DNA of 64,000 nucleotides, taken from the NCBI RefSeq assembly GCF_003752585.1, contig NZ_RKHR01000004.1:310001-374000 (forward strand), in the 5' to 3' direction. Positions 26,657 to 37,811 of the stretch are shown piece after piece (the stretch's first letter is position 1; every line of letters begins with the position of its first letter). Source of the stretch: Sinobacterium caligoides (GTDB lineage: Bacteria; Pseudomonadota; Gammaproteobacteria; Pseudomonadales; Sinobacteriaceae). Under the pieces are notes generated by a model that saw only the letters and a list, made by a program, of their open reading frames with translations, did not search any database and was not told the origin of the DNA. Position numbers and translations under genes: made by a program.

Positions 26657-29600
26657 CTATTTATCCTGCGGCAAAGCACTGTCCGTATTTTTCTTGCTTT
26701 CTACATCAAAGACTCTCTCGAACTTGAAGTTAGGGTCACTCCATGAACCATTGATTGAGTAGACCGCACTCGATAGAGAGTCCAGTTGGCTCTCGAACAA
26801 CTTACTCGCCAGATAGACCCCTGCCGCTGCAGGTAACGCCGCGCCCCCTGTCGGGATTGCTCCAGCCAAGGCCACCACCCATGGAAGATTCGTCGTTATC
26901 GGCAAGGTGACCACTAGCTCCGCATCCACCTGCTCTTCTTTAAGGTCAAATAACCCTGATAACTTGAAGTCGCTCGACGGCCCATGCACCTGTAGCGGCT
27001 CATCAATCTGCATCAGCCCTTGCTTAAAATACACCGTGCCATCGACTTTATCGTAACTCAAACCTTTCTTATAAAGGTCGGAGAAATCTAACTGTAAACG
27101 CCTTGCAATATTAGCGAAGTTTAAAATCCCAAATAGCTTCAAGGCCTCTACAGGAGAGCCTGCGGTTTGAATAAACTGCCCCTCATCAAGATCCAGCGAA
27201 ATACTACCATCGTAACGAGGTAGAGCCATTAGTACCGGCGAACCCTGCCAGCCTACCTGCGCATGAAAATCAGCAGATTCACTGGTAATCACCTTAGGTA
27301 ATCCCCAGGCCTCAAGCACATCGCCTATATCATCAGCGCGCAACGCTCCTTTAAACTGCGTCGAATGATGGTCACCGTCACGCTGCCAGTTCAGCTGAGC
27401 TCCCTGCCCCTTTTCCATGCCCGCGATATTAACCCCTCTCAAGCTAGCCTCCAGCCCCTCAACTAAAACCCCCTGCTGAAAAGGCTTAGCATGAAACTTC
27501 CAGCGCCCATAATTCTCGCCATTAATGGTGACTGAGTTCATCACTACCTGCATAACAGGGAATCCTGCAGGGTCTATATTCTGCAAGGGATCCGCATCGT
27601 CAGCTTTTGTCGCCTCAATCGCTTTGACATCGACTGGATGCGTATCAGGCCCGCTCTGGCTCTCCAAGAATGGGTAGGCCAATCTATCAATATCAATTTT
27701 CAATTCATCTGAGTTATCTGACAACAACACCTTTGCCGCTACCTTCTCATTTTCAATCGAGATGTCCCAGCCACTCTCAGTCCTATTGATGATTGTTTCT
27801 GCACTCAATAGCGTTTGATTAAACATATTTAGACGATCAATGTTTAGCGCCATTACAAATTGAGCTGAAGGTTTAGTCACCACCTTCGGATTAGCCGCTT
27901 GCTCTGAGTGTTGAGCTGCCATGGCACGATAACGCGCTATAGCGTCTAACCAAGGACTTAGCGATAGCATTGGAACATGACCTGTAATGCGCAACCCATG
28001 CCGATGGCTCATAGGCTGCCATTGATTGCCTAGCTGTAAACCAGCCCTAGAAATATCCTTGCCTGCATATTGCAGCTGCAGCTGAGCTCTATCCTGTAAA
28101 CTGAAGACGACTAGGCGTCCTTCACTCGTGACCGGAAGCTTAATTTTTAACGGCCATGATTGCTCTTTTTGCTTATGGTAGGGGGCGGGTAAATCGACCT
28201 CGAAGCCCTTGAGGTCACTCTCCACTATCAGTTCGCTCTGTTGTTGGCGTCTCTTACCTGGTGCTAGAGTTAACTCAGAACTAAACGCTGTCTGTCCCGA
28301 CAAAAAACCCATAATAGGCTGTTTGGTCCATGCTCGCAGTTGCTCTGCACCGACGATGCCATGCCCTTGCAAGATAAAATTCTGCTGTTTCTTACCGTTC
28401 TCGCGTACATTTTTCGTCAGTAACACGGCCTCTACTGGCTGTTTCCATAACCGCCCCTTCAACCCCTGACTGCTCAAGCCTCTAACGGAGTTATAGTTTA
28501 GCGGGCCGTTAATTTTATCCAAATCCAAACCCAAGGTATCTATCGACACAGCGGTATTCCGAAGCTGTGCGACGACATCGACATAGGGTGACTGCTTGCC
28601 TTTAGTAAGCGGTAACGATAAATCTATTGCCGCGACAGTGTTACCACTCGCACGCCAGCCATCAAAGACATGCCCTGTCATCACAGCTAGCGGCGTCTCC
28701 TTAAACAAGCGCAATACTGAATGACTCTCTCCCGATAGCTTGCTCTTTACGGCTAGTACCAGATTGTCACGATCAGGCGACACCTTTACTTTAGCATCAT
28801 GCAATTCAACGCCAAGAAGGCTGGCATGATCAACTCGCATCGCTGTATTATGATTATCGACATCAAGTCGGCCGGCAATACCCTGCAACATTGGCCACTG
28901 CTCTTGGAACTCTAACTGGCCACTATCCAGCGCCACCGCCAACTGTATGCTCTTACCAAAACCCGGCGTAAACTCACCGTGATAAATAAAGCCGGCTTCA
29001 TTAATATGCCCCGCCTTAACCCCACGCTGTAACCAGTCGAGCAACGGCTTTGGCAAAACGTAGGGGATGAAGTTGTCGCGATATGAAGCTTCACTGTCAC
29101 GTAAGCCCACCAGTAGCGACATCGTCGACGGATCAGGGTCTTCGTGTGTTTTAGCTAGATCAAGATCCAATTGTACCTTTGCCTCACCAAAGTCCGCACT
29201 CACGGCGATGGGCCCACTATTCACCGCGACACGATCACCCACATGCCATGCGACGCGCCCCTTTGCCTTGTCAAAAGATAACGCTTCATGATAAATCTTA
29301 GGAAAACTAAGCTGCAATGGCGTATCGTCTAAGTCAACAAAACCCGACAGAGTACCGGCCTGCAAATAGCCACTGAGTTGATTGGCACCTGGCGCACCTT
29401 TCCAGGACGATACCGCGACACCGCTCAACTCGGCCCTTAACAACAGACGATCAACAATCGCTTGTTTTGGTTGATACTGCCAGTGAAGGTTGTTCAGGTT
29501 GCCTTTAGGAGAGAGCGTCGTAAGCGCTTCTTCGGCCTTGCCCGAAAGTAGGCCAGCATCCAACACGGTCTGCGACAACACGCCAAGATCAACCGCCGAA

Positions 29601-30646
29601 ACTGCGCCGGAAAAACCGTTATCAGGAGAGTAGGAGGCGCTAAAACGGTCGATAGCTAAGCTTTCAAACCAGTCTGTTTTTAGGTCACGCACATACAACT
29701 GCCATTCACCACCGGGCTTATAAGCTGCCGAAAATGAACCACCGAGCTGCATGATGACAGGCACAGGTTTAGTCGTTAAATTATTAATATCAAGGTGAGT
29801 AAAATCAACCTCACTGTTGGCGATCAGCCCTTCTTCGGCATCATAACTTACCAGCACTTTACCGGTGGCTAGCAACGAATTAGGGATATAGTGGGGCGCT
29901 AATGGCTGAAAGTAAGCTAGCTGCGCATCATTAAAACTAACCTCTGCGGTCATTTTCAAACGATCAGAGAAAAGGTCTCCATCACCCTCCAACTTGGCGA
30001 CCAACGGCGTAAAACCATCATCCCCTGTGTTGATGGAAAGCTGCCCTTTTAATAGGTCATCACTTTGATGCACCTCTAATGTGAGATTGCCAAGCTCCAG
30101 CTTACGCCCATTATTGGCCAACAACTGAATATGGCTATTTTTAATAGTCAGCTGCTGAGACTCATCTAACATCTCACGTAAAGTCGCCAAACCATCAGAA
30201 CGCCCTTTTTTAGGCTGCCGCCCTGGTAGAAAGCCTGGTAACCCCCAACTACCGTCAGCACGCTGCTTCAGTACAACCTTTACGCCACTGAGAGATAATC
30301 GGTCGAAGATAGGCTGACCATGAGAGAGCGAGGCAAGCGCAGCAAACTGCACAGACAACTCATCAACAACCAGTACTTCCTGCTGACCTGCGTCATTTGC
30401 GCCGTATAATCTAAAGCCCTCGACGGTAATGCCCGGTGAAAAAGCCTGCCAGTTACCCGACAGACCGGCAAGATCTATCTTCAAGCCAGTATTATCCGCG
30501 ACTTGCTCAATAATCCACTGGCGATAATCAGTTAACTTCGGCAGGTAGTAACGACCGAGGCTAACATAGGCAGCCAGCGCAACAATTAAGAAGAACAGCA
30601 GCACTTTAAAGGAGCGGTAGGTACCTCCAATAACACGTTTAACCAC
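26657..30646 (-). CDS. yhdP: YhdP family AsmA-like envelope protein
   Basis: 1329 residues, the length of YhdP. One N-terminal membrane helix (FKVLLFFLIVALAAYVSL, about 13-30) anchors a very long, beta-rich periplasmic part, consistent with the bridge-like groove proteins of the AsmA group that move phospholipid between inner and outer membrane. The conserved C-terminal block VDAELVVTLPITTNLPW, a hydrophobic glycine/alanine stretch, and INGSWSDPNFKFE is the family end. The start used is GTG at 30646; no clear ribosome binding site is seen. It follows rng by 33 bases and is the last gene of the mre block. In Pseudomonas the next genes are a nitrilase homologue and tldD, which are absent here. 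Confidence 0.92.
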   Translation of the reverse strand: MVKRVIGGTYRSFKVLLFFLIVALAAYVSLGRYYLPKLTDYRQWIIEQVADNTGLKIDLAGLSGNWQAFSPGITVEGFRLYGANDAGQQEVLVVDELSVQFAALASLSHGQPIFDRLSLSGVKVVLKQRADGSWGLPGFLPGRQPKKGRSDGLATLREMLDESQQLTIKNSHIQLLANNGRKLELGNLTLEVHQSDDLLKGQLSINTGDDGFTPLVAKLEGDGDLFSDRLKMTAEVSFNDAQLAYFQPLAPHYIPNSLLATGKVLVSYDAEEGLIANSEVDFTHLDINNLTTKPVPVIMQLGGSFSAAYKPGGEWQLYVRDLKTDWFESLAIDRFSASYSPDNGFSGAVSAVDLGVLSQTVLDAGLLSGKAEEALTTLSPKGNLNNLHWQYQPKQAIVDRLLLRAELSGVAVSSWKGAPGANQLSGYLQAGTLSGFVDLDDTPLQLSFPKIYHEALSFDKAKGRVAWHVGDRVAVNSGPIAVSADFGEAKVQLDLDLAKTHEDPDPSTMSLLVGLRDSEASYRDNFIPYVLPKPLLDWLQRGVKAGHINEAGFIYHGEFTPGFGKSIQLAVALDSGQLEFQEQWPMLQGIAGRLDVDNHNTAMRVDHASLLGVELHDAKVKVSPDRDNLVLAVKSKLSGESHSVLRLFKETPLAVMTGHVFDGWRASGNTVAAIDLSLPLTKGKQSPYVDVVAQLRNTAVSIDTLGLDLDKINGPLNYNSVRGLSSQGLKGRLWKQPVEAVLLTKNVRENGKKQQNFILQGHGIVGAEQLRAWTKQPIMGFLSGQTAFSSELTLAPGKRRQQQSELIVESDLKGFEVDLPAPYHKQKEQSWPLKIKLPVTSEGRLVVFSLQDRAQLQLQYAGKDISRAGLQLGNQWQPMSHRHGLRITGHVPMLSLSPWLDAIARYRAMAAQHSEQAANPKVVTKPSAQFVMALNIDRLNMFNQTLLSAETIINRTESGWDISIENEKVAAKVLLSDNSDELKIDIDRLAYPFLESQSGPDTHPVDVKAIEATKADDADPLQNIDPAGFPVMQVVMNSVTINGENYGRWKFHAKPFQQGVLVEGLEASLRGVNIAGMEKGQGAQLNWQRDGDHHSTQFKGALRADDIGDVLEAWGLPKVITSESADFHAQVGWQGSPVLMALPRYDGSISLDLDEGQFIQTAGSPVEALKLFGILNFANIARRLQLDFSDLYKKGLSYDKVDGTVYFKQGLMQIDEPLQVHGPSSDFKLSGLFDLKEEQVDAELVVTLPITTNLPWVVALAGAIPTGGAALPAAAGVYLASKLFESQLDSLSSAVYSINGSWSDPNFKFERVFDVESKKNTDSALPQDK

Positions 30647-30679
30647 GTTTAATCACTGTCCTTAACTGAGCTTGAGCCG

Positions 30680-32152
30680 TCATAACAAAACCACATCATA
30701 TTGCTCTTGCTGATAGGGCGCCTCAACTTGAAAACGAATACTGGCATCAATAAACTCCTCAAGATCGGCCACGCTAGCCGAATCTTCGTCGAGCAACCGA
30801 TCAATCACCAATTGCGACGCTAAGACTAAAAAGTCTCGCTTATCATAGGCCCGCGCCTCTCGCAGTATCTCGCGAAAAATCTCATAGCAAACCGTCTCTG
30901 CCGACTTCACGTAACCACGTCCTTCACAGACAGGGCAGCTTGAACATAACACGTGCTCTAAGCTCTCACGAGTGCGCTTACGCGTCATCTGTACTAAGCC
31001 AAGATCAGAGACACTCGATATCGCAGTCTTAGCATGATCGCGTTCTAAGACCTTTTCCAACGCCCGCAATAATTGTCGGCGATGCTCTTCATCTTTCATA
31101 TCGATAAAGTCAATGATGATCATACCACCGAGGTTGCGCACACGTAGCTGTCTCGCCAGCGAAGTCGCCGCCTCAAGGTTTGTCTTAAAGATGGTCTCTT
31201 CAAGGTTCCTGTGACCAACAAAAGCGCCTGTATTGACATCAACAGTCGTCATCGCCTCAGTTTGATCGATGATCAAATAACCGCCAGATTTAAGCTGCAC
31301 CTTTCTACTCAGTGCTTTTTGTATCTCATCTTCAACACTATAAAGATCAAAAATTGGCCGCTCCCCCCGATAATGCTCCAGGCGGTCCAATACATCAGGG
31401 ACAAAATCTTGGCAAAACGCAACGGCAGCAGCGTAGGTTTCAGTCGAGTCGATACGGATCCGCTCAACCTCTGTACGCACCATGTCACGCATCACACGGA
31501 TAGCCAGTGGTAAGTCTTCATAGATCGGAGAAGGAACTTTTGCCTCTGGCATGCGGCGTTCCAAACTCCCCCACAAGCGATAGAGAAATTGTATATCTGC
31601 ACGTATCTCATGGTCACCGACACCTTCCGCTACTGTGCGAACAATAAAGCCCCCCTTAGCTTCCGGGTCTATTTCCTGAAGGCAGTCTTTCACTAAATCG
31701 CGCAGCCGGTTACGCTCGTCATTATCTTCGATGCGCTGAGATATACCAATGTGATCACTGCTCGGCATATACACCAAATAACGGGATGATACTGATAATT
31801 GCGTGGTAACCCGCGCACCCTTCGTACCCAGCGGGTCTTTAGCAACCTGCACGTAGAGTTTCTGCCCATCATGGACTAAGTCACGAATACTTGGCTCATC
31901 GCTGCGCTCAGCCGTCGTCAAGCCCCTGCCAACAATATCACTAGCATGAATAAAGCTGGCCCGCTCCAAGCCTATATCGACAAAGGCTGCCTGCATGCCG
32001 GGCAAAACCCTCACTACCTTACCGCAATATATGTTACCAACGATGCCACGACTTTCGGCCCGCTCGATGTAGACCTCTTGCAAGACGCCGTTTTCGACGA
32101 CTGCAGCCCTTGTCTCTGAGGGCGTCACATTGATCAGTATCTCTTCGCTCAT
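30680..32152 (-). CDS. rng: Ribonuclease G
   Basis: Endoribonuclease for 16S rRNA 5'-end maturation and mRNA turnover. 490 residues, the length of RNase G and without the long C-terminal scaffold of RNase E. An S1-like RNA-binding part occupies about 35-125 (GIVGNIYCGKVVRVLPGMQAAF). Catalytic Asp residues lie in TTVDVNTGAFVG and IIDFIDMKD; a zinc-link cysteine set follows in CSSCPVCEGRG. Located between maf and yhdP as in Pseudomonas. Gap to maf is 111 bases, larger than others in the block, so a separate promoter is possible. Confidence 0.96.
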   Translation of the reverse strand: MSEEILINVTPSETRAAVVENGVLQEVYIERAESRGIVGNIYCGKVVRVLPGMQAAFVDIGLERASFIHASDIVGRGLTTAERSDEPSIRDLVHDGQKLYVQVAKDPLGTKGARVTTQLSVSSRYLVYMPSSDHIGISQRIEDNDERNRLRDLVKDCLQEIDPEAKGGFIVRTVAEGVGDHEIRADIQFLYRLWGSLERRMPEAKVPSPIYEDLPLAIRVMRDMVRTEVERIRIDSTETYAAAVAFCQDFVPDVLDRLEHYRGERPIFDLYSVEDEIQKALSRKVQLKSGGYLIIDQTEAMTTVDVNTGAFVGHRNLEETIFKTNLEAATSLARQLRVRNLGGMIIIDFIDMKDEEHRRQLLRALEKVLERDHAKTAISSVSDLGLVQMTRKRTRESLEHVLCSSCPVCEGRGYVKSAETVCYEIFREILREARAYDKRDFLVLASQLVIDRLLDEDSASVADLEEFIDASIRFQVEAPYQQEQYDVVLL

Positions 32153-32263
32153 AACACTTAACCACCGGCAAACTATTCGATTTATTTCATTATCCAGAGT
32201 GCCATAATGCCAACAAGCTATCTCTGATACGACACAATATTTCTCATCACTTAAACTATCCGA

Positions 32264-32869
32264 CTACAAACTGGGCCAACAAGTTATAGCAAACTTAGTC
32301 AGTATCTGCTCTGTTTCCAGTAGTGGTAGGCCAACAACACCGGTATAACTACCCTGTAAAGACGCCACAAACAAACTACCTTTGCCCTGGATCGCGTAAC
32401 TACCCGCTTTATCACAGGGCTCACCGCTGAGCCAATATTGCTCGATCTCATGTTGCTTAATAACTCTAAAACTCACTCGACTTACACTGACGCAACAATG
32501 CTCTTGCTTACCATCTAACACCGCGACACTCGTCATCACTTGATGCTCTCGCCCTGATAATAATCGCAACATCCTCTCACTGTCTGCAAAGTCGAGCGGC
32601 TTCCCAAGAATCTCACCATCGACCACCACAGCGGTATCCGAGCCCAATACAGGCTTTAGAGGCAACGACTGTTCAAGCTGCATTGCCAAGCCAACACTAG
32701 CCTTCGCCAATGCCAGACGCTCGACGTACTGCTGAGCGAGTTCCCCCTCCTTTGGCGTCTCATCAACAGCGCCACTCAGGCGTCTGAAGTCGACACCTGC
32801 CTGCTTCAACAACTCACCTCGACGCGGCGAGTTTGAGGCAAGGTACAACTGAAAATCATCATCGGACAT
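32264..32869 (-). CDS. maf: Maf/YhdE family nucleoside triphosphate pyrophosphatase
   Basis: 201 residues. Maf proteins hydrolyse dTTP, UTP or modified nucleotides and, when overproduced, block septation. [19 protein letters not shown] holds the conserved SxRR phosphate-binding motif, [16 protein letters not shown] the catalytic Asp, and the second half VGLPLLET the family end. The residues around QVMTSVAVL are of the YhdE (dTTP/UTP) subgroup rather than YceF, judged by eye. Two bases separate it from mreD, so it belongs to the mreCD transcript. Confidence 0.94.
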   Translation of the reverse strand: MSDDDFQLYLASNSPRRGELLKQAGVDFRRLSGAVDETPKEGELAQQYVERLALAKASVGLAMQLEQSLPLKPVLGSDTAVVVDGEILGKPLDFADSERMLRLLSGREHQVMTSVAVLDGKQEHCCVSVSRVSFRVIKQHEIEQYWLSGEPCDKAGSYAIQGKGSLFVASLQGSYTGVVGLPLLETEQILTKFAITCWPSL

Positions 32870-32871
32870 AT

Positions 32872-33354
32872 TCAGCTCACCCTAAAGCGACGCCTCAACG
32901 CCCGCATAGACAACATAAACCAAGGCCAAATCAGCGCGCTACATAGCGAGGACAGAAGAAACTGCAGTGTTGGCACATCATGATTACTAAAACTCTCCAG
33001 CCAACGCGCCAGCATCTCCCCAAGACCGACCAAAATAAAGACCAATCCCGCCTGCTGCCATAGCGAGTAGTTGCGCATACGTTGATACAACATCAGGCAG
33101 ATATAGGCAACCACCAACAAGGAGAGCGTATTCACTCCGAGAACCACACCCAATAATGCGTCTTGCAACAGCCCGACAATAAACGCTACTCCCAAACCGA
33201 CACGATGAGGCAGCGCCAACACCCAATAAATCAGCACCAGCATCACCCACTCGGGGCGCGCCCAAACAAGCCACGCGGGCACGGGCATAACGGCCAATAT
33301 AAAAGCTAGAATAAACGTCAGCGCGATGACCCAGGTACCATTCGAGTCAATCAC
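32872..33354 (-). CDS. mreD: Rod shape-determining membrane protein MreD
   Basis: 160 residues with five or six membrane helices and very little else, e.g. [16 protein letters not shown] at the start and [17 protein letters not shown] after it. [24 protein letters not shown] is the conserved MreD segment. The protein works with MreC and MreB in the elongasome that guides lateral wall synthesis. Its start overlaps the mreC stop by four bases (33351-33354), which implies coupled translation. Confidence 0.95.
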   Translation of the reverse strand: MIDSNGTWVIALTFILAFILAVMPVPAWLVWARPEWVMLVLIYWVLALPHRVGLGVAFIVGLLQDALLGVVLGVNTLSLLVVAYICLMLYQRMRNYSLWQQAGLVFILVGLGEMLARWLESFSNHDVPTLQFLLSSLCSALIWPWFMLSMRALRRRFRVS

Positions 33355-34232
33355 GGCACCACCACTGGCGGTTTCGTCACTTCCTCAGGCGCCACTTCTT
33401 CAGGCTGGTGAAAGACCAACAACACATGGCGAGTACGGTCAAGCTGAGCGATGGGGGTCGCCTTCACTGCCATAAATGAACGACCTGGGTCATGTATCAC
33501 AGAGCTCACTCGAGCAACCGGATAACCCTGCGGAAAACGATTACCCAAACCAGAACTGACTAACAGGTCACCCTCTTGAATATCGGTGGTAGCCGCTACA
33601 TGACGTAGCTCTAACTCATCCAGTAGACCATCGCCTTCAGCAACCGCACGCACACCGTTGCGATTAACCTGCACCGGGATTGCATGGGAACTATCGGTAA
33701 TCATCAACACCCGGCTAGACCATGGTGTCACCTCGATGACCTGACCTAGGACACCCCGTGATTCCAACACTGGCTGCCCGACATAAACACCACCTTCAGC
33801 CCCTTTATTTATCACCATTGTGTGACTCTGCGGGTTTGGTGATACACCAATCACCTCTGCCACCACAACATCGTTACGCAGCAACGCTGATGAATTAAGT
33901 AGTTCTCGCAGACGAACATTCTCAGCTGCCAATGCCGCTAGTTTTAACACCCTACCTCGTAGAACCAGCGATTCAGCCTTCAGTGCATCATTTTCTTCGA
34001 TCAGCATCGAACGACTCTTTGTATGCTCCTTACCCCAGCCAGCAAATCGCTTCGGTAAGTCCGTCAACCAATAGGTCGGCGCTGTAGCCGTAGAGAGGAC
34101 ATAACGAACAATACCGAGCTTATCGGTACGGTAATCCATTACCACCAAAACAATTGCGATAATGACCAGTAAAGTGAATCTACCGCGCAGTGATGACTCA
34201 CTGCCAAATAATGGTTTAATGACGTTACCCAT
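33351..34232 (-). CDS. mreC: Rod shape-determining protein MreC
   Basis: 293 residues: a membrane helix near 20-35, a coiled coil about 65-110 (MLIEENDALKAESLVLRGR), and the two-barrel periplasmic domain with NPQSHTMVINKGAEGGVYVGQPV, LGQVIEVTPWSSRVLMITD and VSSVIHDPGRSFMAV. It links cytoplasmic MreB to the periplasmic wall synthases. The end is Pro/Val/Glu-rich. It is separated from mreB by 179 bases that contain a hairpin, so mreCD may be made at a lower level than mreB. Confidence 0.96.
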   Translation of the reverse strand: MGNVIKPLFGSESSLRGRFTLLVIIAIVLVVMDYRTDKLGIVRYVLSTATAPTYWLTDLPKRFAGWGKEHTKSRSMLIEENDALKAESLVLRGRVLKLAALAAENVRLRELLNSSALLRNDVVVAEVIGVSPNPQSHTMVINKGAEGGVYVGQPVLESRGVLGQVIEVTPWSSRVLMITDSSHAIPVQVNRNGVRAVAEGDGLLDELELRHVAATTDIQEGDLLVSSGLGNRFPQGYPVARVSSVIHDPGRSFMAVKATPIAQLDRTRHVLLVFHQPEEVAPEEVTKPPVVVP

Positions 34233-34303
34233 CCCAAACTTAGCCCTAGAACTAAGCTATCGAATTAAGTGAATTTTATAAATATAACTTAGCACTATAA
34301 ACA

Positions 34304-34336
34304 CAACAAAGGCCGGTATTAAACCAGCCTTTGTTG
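34304..34336 (-). terminator. Hairpin between mreB and mreC, possible partial terminator
   Basis: CAACAAAGGC (34304-34313) and GCCTTTGTTG (34327-34336), ten paired bases, with a further GGT/ACC pair inside the loop. Read on the minus strand the stem is followed by a weak T-rich stretch (TGTGTTTATAG). It could lower read-through from mreB into mreCD. Confidence 0.5.
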
Positions 34337-34411
34337 GGGGACAAACAATGTTAATGGCGAGCTACAACTAATCGTTATTTCAGCTCAGTTACTACAGTTG
34401 CCCCGCAGTGA

Positions 34412-35458
<1,047 letters not shown>

Positions 35459-35734
35459 TTACCTTACCTGACTGGGTGGAGCAGCATCAGCGCCACAGGG
35501 CCTGAATGCAAAATTAGGGTATTTATCTAGCCGACCACGACCTTTATTGCCTACTTTTTCGCCAGCAACTACTCCATCGGCAGTAACTACACGCCCGGCG
35601 AAAGCTACACCTATATTGCCCGTGAAATGTTGGGGCCAGCATGCGAGCAATCTAACGACTAGCGAATGGAGCAAAGAACAATTATGACACTTCTACGAAA
35701 TAGACAGCAAAATCGTAGGAAAGATCAGTAAATT

Positions 35735-35764
35735 TTGTCAATTTGCACCATTACTTGCAATAAT
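35735..35764 (+). promoter_or_regulatory. Candidate promoter facing gatC
   Basis: TTGTCA (35735-35740) and AATAAT (35759-35764) with an 18-base spacer. Transcription would begin near 35771, about ten bases before the hairpin at 35782. Confidence 0.45.
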
Positions 35765-35781
35765 AGTGGGTCATTACTAGA

Positions 35782-35813
35782 AACTCCGCCACTTTAGCAA
35801 CGGCGGGGTTTTT
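35782..35813 (+). terminator. Terminator-like hairpin upstream of gatC (attenuator or short RNA end)
   Basis: AACTCCGCC (35782-35790) pairs with GGCGGGGTT (35802-35810), one U-G pair, followed by a T run. No plus-strand gene precedes it, so it either ends a short RNA or acts in the leader of gatCAB. Confidence 0.6.
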
Positions 35814-35969
35814 GAGCAAGCCAGAAATATGGTAACTTTAGCGGTTTGTAGCATCGGCACACAGTTTTAAACGATTACGAGAAACAGATCATTACTCATT
35901 CAGTTAATGAATGATGATCTTCGTCATGTTTACACGCCACCAGCGAATATCAGCGGAGAAAAGACCCCC

Positions 35970-36257
35970 ATGGCAATCGACCAGAATGAGATCGAAAAAG
36001 TTGCCCGCCTATCACGCATCAAGCTCGATGCGGAAATGGCGCAAGATGTCACCAAGAAGGTTGGCAGTATCTTGCAGATGATCGATCAGATGCAGAGTAC
36101 CGATACCCACAATGTCGAGCCTATGGCCAACCCCTTGGATGCCTGTCAGCGCCTGCGTGCCGACGTCATCACCGAGACCAACCAGCGCGAACGCAATCAA
36201 GCTGTAGCACCTAGCGTCGAGAACGGCCTCTATCTGGTCCCCAAGGTGATCGAGTAA
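35970..36257 (+). CDS. gatC: Asp/Glu-tRNA(Asn/Gln) amidotransferase subunit C
   Basis: 95 residues from ATG 35970, which matches the usual GatC length and start (IEKVARLSRIKLDAE); GGAG lies 11 bases upstream. The longer frame from 35907 adds residues not found in the family. GatC wraps around GatA and GatB to hold the complex that converts Asp-tRNA(Asn) or Glu-tRNA(Gln) to the amide form. Conserved IDQMQSTDTHNVEPMANP and RADVITE are present. First of gatC-gatA-gatB. Confidence 0.95.
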   Translation: MAIDQNEIEKVARLSRIKLDAEMAQDVTKKVGSILQMIDQMQSTDTHNVEPMANPLDACQRLRADVITETNQRERNQAVAPSVENGLYLVPKVIE

Positions 36258-36344
36258 ACAACTGCTTTTAATGATCAAGACGCCGTTAGCCAACGATTAC
36301 TTCGGGTCGCGCCTACGCCCACTGAATACTGAGACAGACAGACT

Positions 36345-37802
36345 ATGCATACATTAACCGTCGCCCAAATTATGGCGGGTCTAAAGAGCAAAGCGTTTTC
36401 CAGCGTCGAACTCACCCAGCACTATCTACAGCGCATCGCCGCACTCGACGGCCGCTACAACAGCTACATTTCCGTCACGACTGAGCAAGCCCTTGCCCAA
36501 GCCAAGGTTGCAGACCAAGCCATCGCCAGCGGTAATGCCGGCCCCCTTACCGGTGTCCCTATCGCCCACAAGGATATTTTCTGCACCGAAGGTGTCCGCA
36601 CCAGCTGTGGCTCTAAGATGCTCGATAACTTCCTGCCACCTTACAACGCCACCGTCGTCGAAAAATTCAACAACGAGGGGATCGTCACTCTCGGCAAGAC
36701 CAACATGGATGAGTTCGCTATGGGCTCAACCAACGAGAGCAGCTTCTACGGCGCCAGCAAAAACCCCTGGGACACGAATATGATACCCGGCGGCTCCTCC
36801 GGCGGCTCTGCTGCTGCCGTCGCCGCCTTGCTCGCCCCCGCCGCGACAGGCACCGACACCGGCGGCTCGATTCGTCAGCCCGCCGCCATGTGCGGTATCA
36901 CCGGTCTGAAACCAACCTATGGTCGTGTCTCTCGTTTCGGCATGATTGCTTTCGCCTCAAGCCTTGACCAGGGTGGCCCGATGACCCGTACGGCTGAGGA
37001 CGCAGCCATTCTGCTCAACGCCATGGCCGGCGTAGACTACAAAGACTCGACGTCTCTAGAGGTACCGACAGAGGATTACACGGTCAAGCTGAACCAGCCT
37101 CTTAGTGGTCTAAGAATCGGCCTACCGAAAGAATACTTTAACGCCGCCGGCCTCAACCCTGCTGTTGCAGAGTCGGTACGCCAAGCTATCAAGGTCTATG
37201 AGTCGCTAGGCGCTACCGTCAAGGAGATTAGCCTCGGTAACACCGAACTGGCAATTCCAGCCTACTACGTTATCGCCCCCGCCGAGGCCAGCACCAACCT
37301 CAGCCGCTTCGACGGCGTCCGCTATGGCCACCGCTGTGACAACCCTGTCGATCTCGAAGACCTTTACACTCGCTCCCGTGCCGAAGGCTTTGGGCCCGAG
37401 GTGCAGCGACGCATACTTATCGGCTCCTACGTATTGTCTGCTGGTTTCTACGATGCCTATTATCGCAAGGCACAACAGATTCGTCGCCTGATCAAGGACG
37501 ACTTCGTCAGCGCCTTTAACGACGTCGACGTGATTATGAGCCCCACTGCCCCCAACCCTGCGTTCAAGATTGGCGAGATGAGCGACGACCCTGTCACCAT
37601 GTACGCCGAGGACATCTTCACTATCGCCGTCAACATGGCCGGCCTACCGGGCATGTCGATTCCCTGTGGTAACGTCGATGGACTCCCTGTCGGCTTGCAA
37701 CTCATTGGCAACTACCTCGCTGAGAGCCAATTATTGAACTGTGCTCACATGTTCCAGCAAGCGACAGACTTCCACACTCAAACCGCCGCAGATCTAGACT
37801 AG
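36345..37802 (+). CDS. gatA: Asp/Glu-tRNA(Asn/Gln) amidotransferase subunit A (amidase)
   Basis: 485 residues. Releases ammonia from glutamine through the amidase Lys-Ser-Ser triad: Lys in [10 protein letters not shown], then the glycine/serine-rich [13 protein letters not shown] and [15 protein letters not shown] with the two serines. [13 protein letters not shown] is another family block. The ammonia is passed to GatB. The gap to gatC is 87 bases and to gatB nine bases. The start at 36345 has only a weak ribosome binding site. Confidence 0.97.
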   Translation: MHTLTVAQIMAGLKSKAFSSVELTQHYLQRIAALDGRYNSYISVTTEQALAQAKVADQAIASGNAGPLTGVPIAHKDIFCTEGVRTSCGSKMLDNFLPPYNATVVEKFNNEGIVTLGKTNMDEFAMGSTNESSFYGASKNPWDTNMIPGGSSGGSAAAVAALLAPAATGTDTGGSIRQPAAMCGITGLKPTYGRVSRFGMIAFASSLDQGGPMTRTAEDAAILLNAMAGVDYKDSTSLEVPTEDYTVKLNQPLSGLRIGLPKEYFNAAGLNPAVAESVRQAIKVYESLGATVKEISLGNTELAIPAYYVIAPAEASTNLSRFDGVRYGHRCDNPVDLEDLYTRSRAEGFGPEVQRRILIGSYVLSAGFYDAYYRKAQQIRRLIKDDFVSAFNDVDVIMSPTAPNPAFKIGEMSDDPVTMYAEDIFTIAVNMAGLPGMSIPCGNVDGLPVGLQLIGNYLAESQLLNCAHMFQQATDFHTQTAADLD

Positions 37803-37811
37803 GAAAACACT

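Noticed and set aside
35459-35674. 71-codon minus-strand frame just upstream of mreB
   Set aside because: Opens only with TTG, no ribosome binding site, and no family likeness.
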